From NCBI GenBank assembly GCA_963793295.1, contig CAWBZX010000013.1:558001-622000 (forward strand): a DNA stretch of 64,000 nucleotides. The letters are read 5' to 3'. The notes beneath the pieces are model-generated. The model searched no databases. It worked only from the letters and a program-made list of their open reading frames with translations, and had not been told where the DNA came from. The position numbers and the translations under genes were made by a program. Position 1 is the stretch's first letter. Each line of letters starts with the position of its first letter. Positions 1 through 8,736 of the stretch are shown here, one piece after another. The DNA comes from JAHDHW01 sp963793295 (GTDB lineage: Bacteria; Bacteroidota; Bacteroidia; Chitinophagales; Saprospiraceae).

Positions 1-797
1 AATTAGCGTTAAAAGCTGGGATTGACATTTTTTGGATCGGTGCCCGTACCAGTGTTAATCCATTTACAATTCAAGAAATTGCGGAAGCTTTGAGAGGCGT
101 TGATATCCCTATTTTAATTAAAAATCCGGTGAACCCTGATTTGGAATTATGGATCGGTGCTATCGAACGATTCTATAAAGTTGGGATTAACAAAATAGCA
201 GCTATCCATCGTGGATTTTCAGTTTATAAACCCAAACCATACCGGAATTTACCCATGTGGGAAATTCCAATTGAACTTCGGCGACGAATTCCTAATCTTG
301 AAATTATTTGTGATCCCAGCCATATTTGCGGTAAGCGATCTCTCCTTCAGGACATTTCTCAAAAAGCACTGGACCTTGAATTTGACGGCCTCATGATCGA
401 ATCCCATATTAATCCTGCTCTAGCATTGAGCGATGCTACTCAGCAAATAACGCCACAGGATTTGGGTAAACTCTTAAAGAGTTTAATTCACAGGAATCCG
501 GTTGGTGATAATCCTAACTTTTTGGCAAATTTGGAAGCACTTCGCTTAGATATTGATAATATTGATTTAGAGGTCATTCAACTGATTGTAAAACGAATGG
601 AAGTAGTCCATGAGATCGGAAAGTATAAAAAAGAGAATGGCGTTACAATCCTGCAAATGAACCGATGGACCGAAATATTCGATAGTCGTGTTATGAAAAC
701 TATCGAAGCCGGATTGTCAAAAGAATTTGCTCATGCGTTTATACAATGCATTCACAATGAATCCATTCGTGAACAAACGGAGGTGATGAATGGTTAG
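1..797 (+). CDS. Bifunctional DAHP synthase / chorismate mutase (5'-truncated by the window)
   Basis: The reading frame is open from the first bases, so the N-terminus lies outside the window. The visible part has two domains. The first is the C-terminal half of a type I 3-deoxy-7-phosphoheptulonate synthase barrel, with GARTSVNPF, IHRGFS and the CDPSHICGKR substrate and metal loop. The last 90 or so residues are an AroQ-type chorismate mutase helix bundle (LRLDIDNID, IGKYKKENG, RWTEIF). The enzyme would make the first intermediate of aromatic amino-acid synthesis and also convert chorismate to prephenate in the cytoplasm. The DAHPS-chorismate mutase fusion in this order is common in Bacteroidota. 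The first possible internal start is a TTG at 90, which is not the true start because homologous sequence continues upstream of it. Confidence 0.93.
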   Translation, partial: LALKAGIDIFWIGARTSVNPFTIQEIAEALRGVDIPILIKNPVNPDLELWIGAIERFYKVGINKIAAIHRGFSVYKPKPYRNLPMWEIPIELRRRIPNLEIICDPSHICGKRSLLQDISQKALDLEFDGLMIESHINPALALSDATQQITPQDLGKLLKSLIHRNPVGDNPNFLANLEALRLDIDNIDLEVIQLIVKRMEVVHEIGKYKKENGVTILQMNRWTEIFDSRVMKTIEAGLSKEFAHAFIQCIHNESIREQTEVMNG

Positions 798-913
798 TTT
801 TTCAGTTAAAGAAGTGTGATTTTTTAAAAAATAGCGTTACAAATTGGCAATATTCTCGTTAGGATTAGAATTAAGTAATTGCCTGAAAACCAAATTATTA
901 AAAGTAAAAAGTT

Positions 914-919
914 AGGAGG
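914..919 (+). promoter_or_regulatory. Strong Shine-Dalgarno site of the TPR/PD40/OmpA gene
   Basis: AGGAGG lies 9 nt before the ATG at 929. Most genes in this window lack a recognisable Shine-Dalgarno sequence, as is usual in Bacteroidota, so this full match stands out. It fixes the start at 929 and suggests high translation. Confidence 0.6.
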
Positions 920-928
920 ATTCAGCTT

Positions 929-2911
929 ATGCGTTTTATAATAAAGATTTTCTTGATTTCGACATTATTCTTATTTGCTGCAAGTATGGTTGCACAAACG
1001 GATTACACGACCCGTAAAACAGCAACCGGCAAGGTTAAGAAGATTTATGGAAAAGGGATGGAGTATGTTATTCAGAACAATAATGAAAAGGCGATAGGAG
1101 AATTTGAGAAGGCTCTGAAAATTGACCCAACTTTTATTGATGCACAAATACAATGGTCAGCGATGAATTATGAGCTTAAAAACTTCGAAAATGCTGAGCT
1201 TGGATTTCAAAAGGTGCTGGAAATCGATCCGAAATATAATCCCAAAGTTTATTATACTTTAGCCATCACAAAAAAACAATTAGGAAAATACGACGAAGCT
1301 GCCAGCTTTTTTCAGCAATACCTCGAATCAGGCTCAAAGAATAAAACGCTTCTAGTAAAAGCTGATTATCAAGCAAAAAGTTGCCGCTTAATAGATGATG
1401 CGAAAAACAATCCGGTGCCATTTGTGCCGATTAATTTAGGGCCAAATATTAATACAACAAATTCTGAGTATCTGCCTTCGCTTACAGTTGATGGGCAAAC
1501 ATTGGTGTATACCGTCAGAATAGGTATGAATGAAGACTTTTATTACAGTAGTAAAGCGAATGGAGAATGGCAAAAAGGAGAACCCATCATTGCGCTTAAT
1601 ACTCAGGAAAATGAAGGTGCTCAAAATGTATCCGCTGATGGGAAATTAATTGTTTTCACGGATTGTGGAGGACGCAGAGGTTATGGAAGCTGTGATATCT
1701 TTTATTCCGAAATTCAAAATGGACAATGGACCCCAGCAAAAAATATCGGTCGCCCAATCAATAGTTCAAATTGGGAATCCCAACCTTCGCTTTCTGCTGA
1801 CGGCCGGGAGATTTATTTTTGCTCTTCCAGATCAGGTGGTTTTGGAGAAAGTGACATTTGGGTGAGTCGCCGAAAGGAAGATGGTACATGGGAAGAACCT
1901 GAAAATCTGGGTGATAAAATTAACACTCCTTTGGCAGAGCAATCACCTTTTATCCACCCGGATGGTCAAACCTTATATTTCAGTTCGATGGGATTACCAG
2001 GTATGGGCTCAGCAGATCTTTTTGTAGTAAGAAAATTAGAGGACGGTACCTGGGGGGAACCCAAAAATCTTGGATTTCCAATCAATACAAAAGATAGTGA
2101 AGGAGCACTCATTATTAGTTTAGATGGTAAAACTGCTTATTTTGCTACTGACCGAAAATATGGCTCACCTGGCGATGAGGTGGTTTTTGGAGATGTAACT
2201 AAAGGTAGTGAAACAGATATTTATAAATTTGAATTATATCCTGAAGTGCGGCCGCAACCAGTAACCTATGTAAAAGCAAATGTTTACGATATTGTTACCA
2301 ATGAAAAACTAATTGCAGAAGTAGAATTTGTCTATTTAACAACGGGAAATATACATGTCTCCTCAAAAACGGATAGTGATGGAGAGTTCCTGGTTTGTTT
2401 GCCAATGGGAAAAAATTATAGTCTCAATGTCTCAAAGGAAAAATATCTTTTTCATTCCGAAAACTTCTCTCTAGCTGAAAAGAACAGTTTAAATGAACCG
2501 TATATTTTGGATATTGGCTTACAGCCAATTCTTGATCCAAGTGCTACCGCTGATAACGGATTGCCTAAATCCAAACCGATTATTTTAAAAAATGTCTTTT
2601 TTGAAACAGCCAAAGCTGAACTGCGGCCAGAGTCCATTACCGAGCTCAACCGGCTAAAAAAATTGTTAGAAGAGAATGCAACGATAAGAATTCAGCTCAA
2701 TGGCCATACGGACAATGTAGGAGCGGATGAAGACAATCTGCTGCTATCAGATGCACGTGCAAAAGCAGTCCATGATTATTTGGTTTCCAAAGGTATCGAT
2801 GAGGATCGCTTAAAATACAAGGGCTTCGGTGAAACCATGCCGATTGATACCAATGATACGCCCGGTGGCCGCCAAAATAATCGTCGTACAGAGTTTGAAA
2901 TTATCGAATAA
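929..2911 (+). CDS. Outer-membrane/periplasmic OmpA-family protein with TPR and PD40 repeats
   Basis: The 660-residue protein starts with a signal peptide (residues 1-23, ending SMVAQ). TPR-like helices follow to about residue 135. At about 165-430 there are five PD40 (WD40-like beta-propeller) blades with motifs such as LSADGREIYFCSSRSGG and HPDGQTLYFSS. A carboxypeptidase-regulatory-like beta sandwich lies at about 445-535. The C-terminal OmpA peptidoglycan-binding domain carries NGHTDNVG and RRTEFEI. By family this is a periplasmic protein anchored to peptidoglycan. T9SS component PorE/PG1058 has a related domain set, so a role in tethering the secretion machinery is possible but not proven. 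A second protein of this type without TPRs is encoded at 27065. Its stop codon abuts the stop of the convergent next gene. Confidence 0.88.
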   Translation: MRFIIKIFLISTLFLFAASMVAQTDYTTRKTATGKVKKIYGKGMEYVIQNNNEKAIGEFEKALKIDPTFIDAQIQWSAMNYELKNFENAELGFQKVLEIDPKYNPKVYYTLAITKKQLGKYDEAASFFQQYLESGSKNKTLLVKADYQAKSCRLIDDAKNNPVPFVPINLGPNINTTNSEYLPSLTVDGQTLVYTVRIGMNEDFYYSSKANGEWQKGEPIIALNTQENEGAQNVSADGKLIVFTDCGGRRGYGSCDIFYSEIQNGQWTPAKNIGRPINSSNWESQPSLSADGREIYFCSSRSGGFGESDIWVSRRKEDGTWEEPENLGDKINTPLAEQSPFIHPDGQTLYFSSMGLPGMGSADLFVVRKLEDGTWGEPKNLGFPINTKDSEGALIISLDGKTAYFATDRKYGSPGDEVVFGDVTKGSETDIYKFELYPEVRPQPVTYVKANVYDIVTNEKLIAEVEFVYLTTGNIHVSSKTDSDGEFLVCLPMGKNYSLNVSKEKYLFHSENFSLAEKNSLNEPYILDIGLQPILDPSATADNGLPKSKPIILKNVFFETAKAELRPESITELNRLKKLLEENATIRIQLNGHTDNVGADEDNLLLSDARAKAVHDYLVSKGIDEDRLKYKGFGETMPIDTNDTPGGRQNNRRTEFEIIE

Positions 2912-4096
2912 TTAATTTGAAACGGTATCTACCAACTCATCGAATTTTTTAATGACATCTTCAATATGTAGAATGATCTTATCATTCTCTTTCAATGACA
3001 TAGAGTATTCAGTGTATTGAATTTTTGAACTATTTGGTGTAGTAAAAGAGATGCATTTTAAACTTTCGTTTTTGCAAAAAATCACAATCCAGCCATTTTC
3101 GTAATCTGCTTTGAAATCAATCTGGTCTATGGAAGTACGTATTTCACCAAAATCTTGAATCCAAACTAACTCCTTATTTTCTAAATCAACAAAAAAGCGT
3201 GTATTAAAAGCATTGTACTTTTTAAATTGATTATTAATATAGCCGAGCAAACGATCAATGTCTTCCTGCGAAGGCGTTGGAGAGAGAGAAAATGGTCCTT
3301 CAGAAACTAAATTTTGAATGGTTTTGATAGCATCAATCGCCTTTTCTGCATATTCCAAGCTGTCAACGTATTCATAGGTTTTAGAAACATTATTTTCAAA
3401 GCTGGGACATTTTTCAAGGATGTCGGAACCAGAAGATTTGAAGACAAAACCAAAGCGATATTTTTGCTGATTTTCTTTTTCGTAAAATTCTACTGTAACA
3501 TTTTCAAGTGCAATTCGCACTTCGCAGGTTTCAGTTCTACCAACCAATTGTTGATTTTCCCAGTCAAAGGACCAAATATTTTGATAATGGGAATGCTCCT
3601 GAAAAATGGCATTTAACGCTTGAAGTTGAAGTGCAACTTTATATTTTAAGGTGCTAATCTGAAAATTCGAAGTTCTAAAATCACCTTCCAAAATGGATTT
3701 TTTGATAATGGAAAACTTTTCCAGAACCGTATCAGCATTTGAAATCAAAACACCATCCTGAGAAAGCTCCAGGGTATAGTTTGAAAAACCAGGCCCTACA
3801 CTACCATCTTTTTTTAAAGACGAAATACATTTCGATTCGTCAAGGCAAAAGATTCCAATACTTTTTCCTGATTCATCCTTCTTCATTTCGACGTCATTTA
3901 AAAATGCGGAATACATTCCAAACTTATCACGACAAATGATTTTTTTTGCAACCTCATCAACAGCAAATGAAGTTTGATATTTGTTGAATTGGTCAAATTG
4001 AGTATTGATGTATTCAAGATTTTCCTGAATGGTTTGAGCAAAAAAAGACGAAGGGTAAAAAAATAAAAAAACGCTAAGTAGTTTTAGAATCTTCAT
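2912..4096 (-). CDS. Secreted protein built of three copies of one unknown domain
   Basis: I do not recognise this 394-residue family. It has a signal peptide (1-21, ending SSFFAQ). The rest is three diverged copies of a domain of about 110 residues, at roughly 27-136, 158-264 and 283-390. Each copy opens with a helix (LEYINTQFDQFNKY, LQALNAIFQEHSHY, LGYINNQFKKYNAF). Next come a strand with an aspartate or tryptophan-rich turn, paired beta strands, a segment FCxxESxxCIS in copies 1 and 3, and a closing helix (VLEKFSIIKKSI, AIDAIKTIQNLV, VIKKFDELVDTV). It probably acts in the periplasm or outside the cell. It converges on the OmpA gene with no intergenic base. The DUF58 gene lies 10 bp upstream, so it may be the last gene of that transcript. 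Confidence 0.75.
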   Translation of the reverse strand: MKILKLLSVFLFFYPSSFFAQTIQENLEYINTQFDQFNKYQTSFAVDEVAKKIICRDKFGMYSAFLNDVEMKKDESGKSIGIFCLDESKCISSLKKDGSVGPGFSNYTLELSQDGVLISNADTVLEKFSIIKKSILEGDFRTSNFQISTLKYKVALQLQALNAIFQEHSHYQNIWSFDWENQQLVGRTETCEVRIALENVTVEFYEKENQQKYRFGFVFKSSGSDILEKCPSFENNVSKTYEYVDSLEYAEKAIDAIKTIQNLVSEGPFSLSPTPSQEDIDRLLGYINNQFKKYNAFNTRFFVDLENKELVWIQDFGEIRTSIDQIDFKADYENGWIVIFCKNESLKCISFTTPNSSKIQYTEYSMSLKENDKIILHIEDVIKKFDELVDTVSN

Positions 4097-4106
4097 AAAA
4101 ACGTAT

Positions 4107-5441
4107 TTAAATCAATCCTCGAGATTTCAATTCCAGATATTTATTGATGGTATTAATGGAAAGTTCTTCAGGCTTAGTAAGGATGGCCTGGATGCCGTAT
4201 TGACGGAGTTTTTGTACCATTTGCACTTTTTCGGCAATGAATTTCTGCGCGACGGTTTGGTAATAAATACTCTCCGTGGTGGTTACTTCTTCCCGGGCGA
4301 ACGATTTAATTTCAGTATTTTCAAAAAATACCACGACCAATAAATGAATATTATTAATTCGACGCAGGATCGGTAAAACGCGTTCTAAAGCGTAAGAGCT
4401 TTCAAAATTAGTATAAAGCATCAAAAGACTCCGGCCTTTGATTATTTTTCGTGAGGCGTGATAAAGCAATTCATAATTGGCCTCAAGTGGACGTTCTTTT
4501 TCTTTGTAAAGCGCGGTCAATATTTTATTTAACTGGTTCGCTTTTTTTTCCGCTTTTAGCGTGGTTCCAATTTTATCAGAAAAGGTAAGCAAACCTGCCC
4601 GATCATGTTTTTGGAGTGCAATGTTTGAGATAACCAGGCTGGTGTTGATCGCATAATCCATTAAGCTCAAACCATTAAAAGGCATTTTCATTGATCGACT
4701 TTTATCGATTATATTGTAAACTTGCTGAGCACGTTCGTCCTCATATTGATTGACCATTAATTGTGCACGGCGACTGCTCGCTTTCCAGTTGACACTGCGA
4801 TAATCATCTCCGCGAACGTAGTTTTTGATTTGTTCAAATTCATAACTATGCCCCAATCTTCTGATTTTTTTTATTCCCTTTTGATGAGAAATACGATCAA
4901 AGGCACGTAATTCAAAATTTTTCATTTGAATGATGGAAGGGTAAACAGGAACGTTCATCGGATAATCATGCTGGTAACGACGTTCGACCAAACCCAGCAA
5001 AGTGGACAAGTACAAATTGACCTTTCCGAACGCATATTCTCCACGTTCAAATGGTGTCAATTCGTATCGAATTGTTTTTTGCTCATCAGGTTTCATGGAT
5101 AACGAAATTTGAAAGTCTCTCTTTTGAAACTGAAATGGCAGTTCATCAATTATTCTGAGCTTGAGTTGTTGTTTGGATGGGTTGTGGAGTTCTAATTTTA
5201 CGGCATTTGCATCACCAAGGGAAAATAATTTTGGAAGCCTTCTTCTGCATTTTATTTTCACAGAACCATTGAATAATAAAAAAATATCCACCGCTACCAA
5301 AATGAAGCCTAAAACAAAGAGTGTTTGCGCTACAGGAAAAAGAAATCCAAAAGGAAAACTGATCACAAAGCAGCCGATGATTCCTCCAAACAAAATGAAG
5401 AACCGATTGGTCAGATAAATATTTTTTAACAGTTCGATCAA
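4107..5441 (-). CDS. DUF58 domain protein, VWA-like, membrane-anchored
   Basis: The 444-residue protein has two hydrophobic helices near the N-terminus (about 12-32 and 36-57). A beta-rich region follows, and then the DUF58 signature RGDDYRSVNWKAS (210-222). The MIDAS-like DKSRS at 246-250 marks the start of a von Willebrand A fold. DUF58 proteins are found next to MoxR AAA ATPases across bacteria, and the pair is thought to work as a chaperone or activation system, but no precise function is known. The gap to the moxR stop is 14 bp, which supports one operon. The usual ATG at 5441 gives the whole membrane region. Confidence 0.9.
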   Translation of the reverse strand: MIELLKNIYLTNRFFILFGGIIGCFVISFPFGFLFPVAQTLFVLGFILVAVDIFLLFNGSVKIKCRRRLPKLFSLGDANAVKLELHNPSKQQLKLRIIDELPFQFQKRDFQISLSMKPDEQKTIRYELTPFERGEYAFGKVNLYLSTLLGLVERRYQHDYPMNVPVYPSIIQMKNFELRAFDRISHQKGIKKIRRLGHSYEFEQIKNYVRGDDYRSVNWKASSRRAQLMVNQYEDERAQQVYNIIDKSRSMKMPFNGLSLMDYAINTSLVISNIALQKHDRAGLLTFSDKIGTTLKAEKKANQLNKILTALYKEKERPLEANYELLYHASRKIIKGRSLLMLYTNFESSYALERVLPILRRINNIHLLVVVFFENTEIKSFAREEVTTTESIYYQTVAQKFIAEKVQMVQKLRQYGIQAILTKPEELSINTINKYLELKSRGLI

Positions 5442-5455
5442 AAGAAAACGATTTT

Positions 5456-6547
5456 TTATCGAGGCACCTCAATTTTTTTAAGAATATCATTGACCACTTC
5501 TCGGGCATCATATCCTTCCATCTCCCGTTCGGGAGTAAGAATAATCCTGTGATTTAACACCGGGTAGGCAACGTATTGAATATCATCTGGCGTAACAAAT
5601 TCACGACCTCTCATCGCGGCAATAGCTTTTGATGATTTCATGATTGCCAGTGAAGCCCGAGGGGAAGCACCAAGGAATAAATCTCCGTTATTTCGGGTAT
5701 TGTGTATTATTGCCGCAATGTATTCGAGTAATTCTTCTTTAATAAAAACCTGTTCGATCAGATCTTGACAGCTTTTTAGTTCATGAGTAGAAAAAACAGC
5801 TTCTACTTCCTCACGTATTTTAAGTTTAAAATCGTTTTTAAAGTGCTTTAAAATCTCAATTTCTTCTTCAAGGCTTGGGTATTGCATATTTATTTTAAAG
5901 AGGAAACGATCCAGTTGTGCTTCCGGTAATTTGTAGGTCCCTTCCTGCTCAATCGGGTTTTGTGTAGCGATGACAAAGAAAGGAAATTCCATAAGATGCG
6001 TTTCTCCATCAATAGTCACCTGAAGTTCTTCCATCACTTCAAAAAGAGCAGATTGCGTTTTTGCAGGAGCTCTGTTAATTTCATCTATCAATACAATATT
6101 CGAAAAAATGGGCCCTCGATTAAAGGTGAATTCTGATGTTTTGAGATTGAAAACGGTGGTTCCGATTACATCGGTGGGCATCAAATCCGGAGTAAACTGG
6201 ATTCTTGAAAAATCAACGCTAATGGTTTGAGCCAAAAGATTGGCAGTAAGTGTTTTTGCAATTCCAGGAACACCTTCAATAAGTACATGGCCACCAACAA
6301 ACAAAGCTGCTAAAAGTAAATCCATGGGTTCATCCTGACCAATAATTACTTTACCGAGTTCGCCTTTGATTTTGTCAGCAGCCTCCACTACTTCCCTGAG
6401 ATCCAGCTTGTTCTGTTGCCATTGGCTTTCCTCCTGATGATCTATAACGGTTTGAGGTGGTACCTGAATTTCTTCTTCTTCAGGATTTCCGTTTTCTTCT
6501 TGCGGCAGATCGTTTTCAAAGTTTTCGTTAATTTCGTCGATACTCAT
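5456..6547 (-). CDS. MoxR-family AAA+ ATPase
   Basis: The 363-residue cytoplasmic ATPase has Walker A GVPGIAKT (92-99), Walker B LIDEINRA (153-160) and a sensor region with ATQNPIEQEGTY. The C-terminal lid contains the GASPRAS motif typical of MoxR. The first 45 residues are an acidic extension rich in Glu, Asn and Pro that the family core does not need. MoxR ATPases act as chaperones with VWA-domain partners. Here the obvious partner is the DUF58 protein 14 bp downstream. The DUF4350 gene upstream is 36 bp away. Confidence 0.95.
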   Translation of the reverse strand: MSIDEINENFENDLPQEENGNPEEEEIQVPPQTVIDHQEESQWQQNKLDLREVVEAADKIKGELGKVIIGQDEPMDLLLAALFVGGHVLIEGVPGIAKTLTANLLAQTISVDFSRIQFTPDLMPTDVIGTTVFNLKTSEFTFNRGPIFSNIVLIDEINRAPAKTQSALFEVMEELQVTIDGETHLMEFPFFVIATQNPIEQEGTYKLPEAQLDRFLFKINMQYPSLEEEIEILKHFKNDFKLKIREEVEAVFSTHELKSCQDLIEQVFIKEELLEYIAAIIHNTRNNGDLFLGASPRASLAIMKSSKAIAAMRGREFVTPDDIQYVAYPVLNHRIILTPEREMEGYDAREVVNDILKKIEVPR

Positions 6548-6583
6548 ATAAATTGATTTAAAAATATTTTCTTTAAAAAATCT

Positions 6584-7879
6584 TTATTTTCTGTTTTTAT
6601 AAAATTTGTCCATTTCAAGATGATAATCGATCATTGTTTTTTCTGAAACAAAGCCACTCTTTTTAATATTCTGGTACATCATCACAATTTTATTGATCAC
6701 ATTTTCTGGTACTTCGGAACGCAAACTTAAGTTACTGATAAATGTCTCATCAAGTTGTTTAGTTGGAATATTATAGCGATCTCTAACATAAGAAAGAAGG
6801 AGTTTCATTTTTTGGAGGCACAACTTTTTATGATCATTTTGTAAAAAATAAAGCCTTCCAATGGTAGAAATAAACTCAAGTGAAGTATTAGTGTTTACAT
6901 CCATCACAGGTATGATACGTTGCTTGCGCTTTGCACGAAACAGAAGATAGAGCAATCCAGTTGCTAATGCAAGATACCAGGCCCAGGCTAGAGAGGGTTG
7001 TTTTAAAATATAAGAAAGAGGACCCTCATGGCTCAATCGACTATTCGGACTGTAAGTAGCCATTTGGTTTCTTCGTCGGCTGATATCTTCCTGCACACGA
7101 CTGTATTTATCCCAATAAATCGGACCATCACTGAGGTGCGAGAATATTTTATTTGCATAACTTAATCCTTGCTTTTTAAGCAGCTGGATATTTGAAAAAG
7201 CAATTGGAGTAGTGTGCAAATAAAAGGCGCCTTTTCCATAATTCGCTTTTGCAAAGTTGGCGTATTTACCGTTTATATTTCCCAAAGCGACAAAGCTGTA
7301 GTCCGCTTCACAAAAATAGATGCTGTCGATATATTGCCATTGATATTGATAAAGTTTGTCGCGGTAAAGAAAGTTATATTCAAAGCCATATTGGTCTTTT
7401 AAATCAGAATGCATTAGGTTTATTGAAACCAAACTGTCTTTCAGATTGACATAATCATCCCAATAATTGCCATTACATTTCTCAGAATAAACTCCGTACA
7501 TCAGATCGTAAGGGATTGATTTACTGGAAATAAAAGCTGTGTTTCCGACGGCTACAAAAGCGAGTAATTGTTCGACATCAGAACTGTCCATGTACAAACC
7601 TTCACCGATAAAAACAAAATTTGCGGGTTGACCGGAGGGCTCGATTTTCTCCGGAGCCAAATCATCAAAAATACTTTTGGAAACATCCAATAATTCGTGA
7701 TCAGGAAAGTAGTCTTTTAATAGGTTGTAAACGATAAAAGTGCCATAAGGAGATTTATTGGACTCCTTATAATTTTCATCCCAGTTATAGCGATCTTTGC
7801 TACTTCTAAATATGATAAAAATAGTAAGTATCAATAATGCTGCGATGCCAAAAATTATAAATGGACGTTTGTCGGTCAT
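6584..7879 (-). CDS. DUF4350 domain membrane protein
   Basis: The 431-residue protein has an N-terminal membrane helix (about 7-25) and a large extracytoplasmic region resembling a GATase or ThuA-like fold (DUF4350; SKSPYGTFIVYNLLKDYFP). A second membrane helix lies near 305-325 (WAWYLALATGLLYLLF), and a basic cytoplasmic tail follows. DUF4350 genes are regular members of the MoxR/DUF58 neighbourhood in Bacteroidota. The specific role is unknown. It sits 9 bp after the DUF4129 gene in the direction of transcription, which fits co-transcription. Confidence 0.85.
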   Translation of the reverse strand: MTDKRPFIIFGIAALLILTIFIIFRSSKDRYNWDENYKESNKSPYGTFIVYNLLKDYFPDHELLDVSKSIFDDLAPEKIEPSGQPANFVFIGEGLYMDSSDVEQLLAFVAVGNTAFISSKSIPYDLMYGVYSEKCNGNYWDDYVNLKDSLVSINLMHSDLKDQYGFEYNFLYRDKLYQYQWQYIDSIYFCEADYSFVALGNINGKYANFAKANYGKGAFYLHTTPIAFSNIQLLKKQGLSYANKIFSHLSDGPIYWDKYSRVQEDISRRRNQMATYSPNSRLSHEGPLSYILKQPSLAWAWYLALATGLLYLLFRAKRKQRIIPVMDVNTNTSLEFISTIGRLYFLQNDHKKLCLQKMKLLLSYVRDRYNIPTKQLDETFISNLSLRSEVPENVINKIVMMYQNIKKSGFVSEKTMIDYHLEMDKFYKNRK

Positions 7880-7888
7880 TAATAAATG

Positions 7889-8653
7889 TTAATCAATTTC
7901 TATTGCTGTAGCTTTGGCTTGAGTTGTTTTTATAAGTTGCTCGAATTTTGGTTTAATCGAAAGATATTCTTCCTCATCAAGATGCTCCTGACCATACCAT
8001 ACCCGTTCAAATATTTGTGTAACTTCTCTGAAGGGATTAAACAAAGCTGTTGAACGAATCTCGCTGAGATAGTTTCTGTTTGTTTTATCACGTTTCCATT
8101 TTATCATTTTTGAAAGGGACAGTTCTTTAATAATTGTCAGGTAATAAAGTCTGATGGCTAAAGCATATTGTTTTTCTTCTACAGCTTCACGGATGAATTT
8201 TTCAAGATCAGTCTCATGAAAATGCTCTTCTATTTTTTCTATTGAAAAGTTGTTGGAAGATGAGATTTTGCGACTTCGGGGAGCAAAAATATTACCAGCG
8301 CTCAGCATATTTATTAACAAAACGACGATTACCACAACCACGATGATAATAAACAATACCTGAAAAGCACTCGCCCAAAAAGCATTATTCCATCCGCTGC
8401 TGCTGGATTGAGATAAATTATTATTGGCATTCGGGGTGGTCTGCGTAGAATCAAATGCTTCATCGTAATCTTCAACGAACTTTTCTGAATAGTCAAAATC
8501 TTTAGTCAGGTCTTTCCATTTTTGTTCGTCAAACTTTCTTTCTTCAATGGTGGATTTAAAATATTCTTGTTTTGGACTAGTCGATTGCCCGATTGCATAA
8601 GCCAAAGCAAATAAAGCAATAAATAGAAAGTAATATTTTAAAGATAATTTCAT
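7889..8653 (-). CDS. DUF4129-like membrane protein
   Basis: The 254-residue protein has an N-terminal signal or anchor helix (5-20) and a linker rich in Asp, Asn and Ser. A strongly hydrophobic helix lies at about 95-120, made largely of Ile and Val. The cytoplasmic C-terminal domain resembles DUF4129 (LAIRLYYLTIIKEL, RTNRNYLSEI-like helix pairs, EVTQIFERVWYG). DUF4129 is commonly fused or adjacent to transglutaminase-like proteins and MoxR/DUF58 genes. No enzymatic motif is visible. It is separated from the SpoIIM-like gene upstream by 83 bp and from DUF4350 downstream by 9 bp. Confidence 0.82.
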   Translation of the reverse strand: MKLSLKYYFLFIALFALAYAIGQSTSPKQEYFKSTIEERKFDEQKWKDLTKDFDYSEKFVEDYDEAFDSTQTTPNANNNLSQSSSSGWNNAFWASAFQVLFIIIVVVVIVVLLINMLSAGNIFAPRSRKISSSNNFSIEKIEEHFHETDLEKFIREAVEEKQYALAIRLYYLTIIKELSLSKMIKWKRDKTNRNYLSEIRSTALFNPFREVTQIFERVWYGQEHLDEEEYLSIKPKFEQLIKTTQAKATAIEID

Positions 8654-8736
8654 TCAAAAATTTTAACGGTAACATCAAAAAGGTTAAAGGAGATACAATC
8701 AATTAGCAGGACAAAAAGCCAATTTTAAAACACCAA

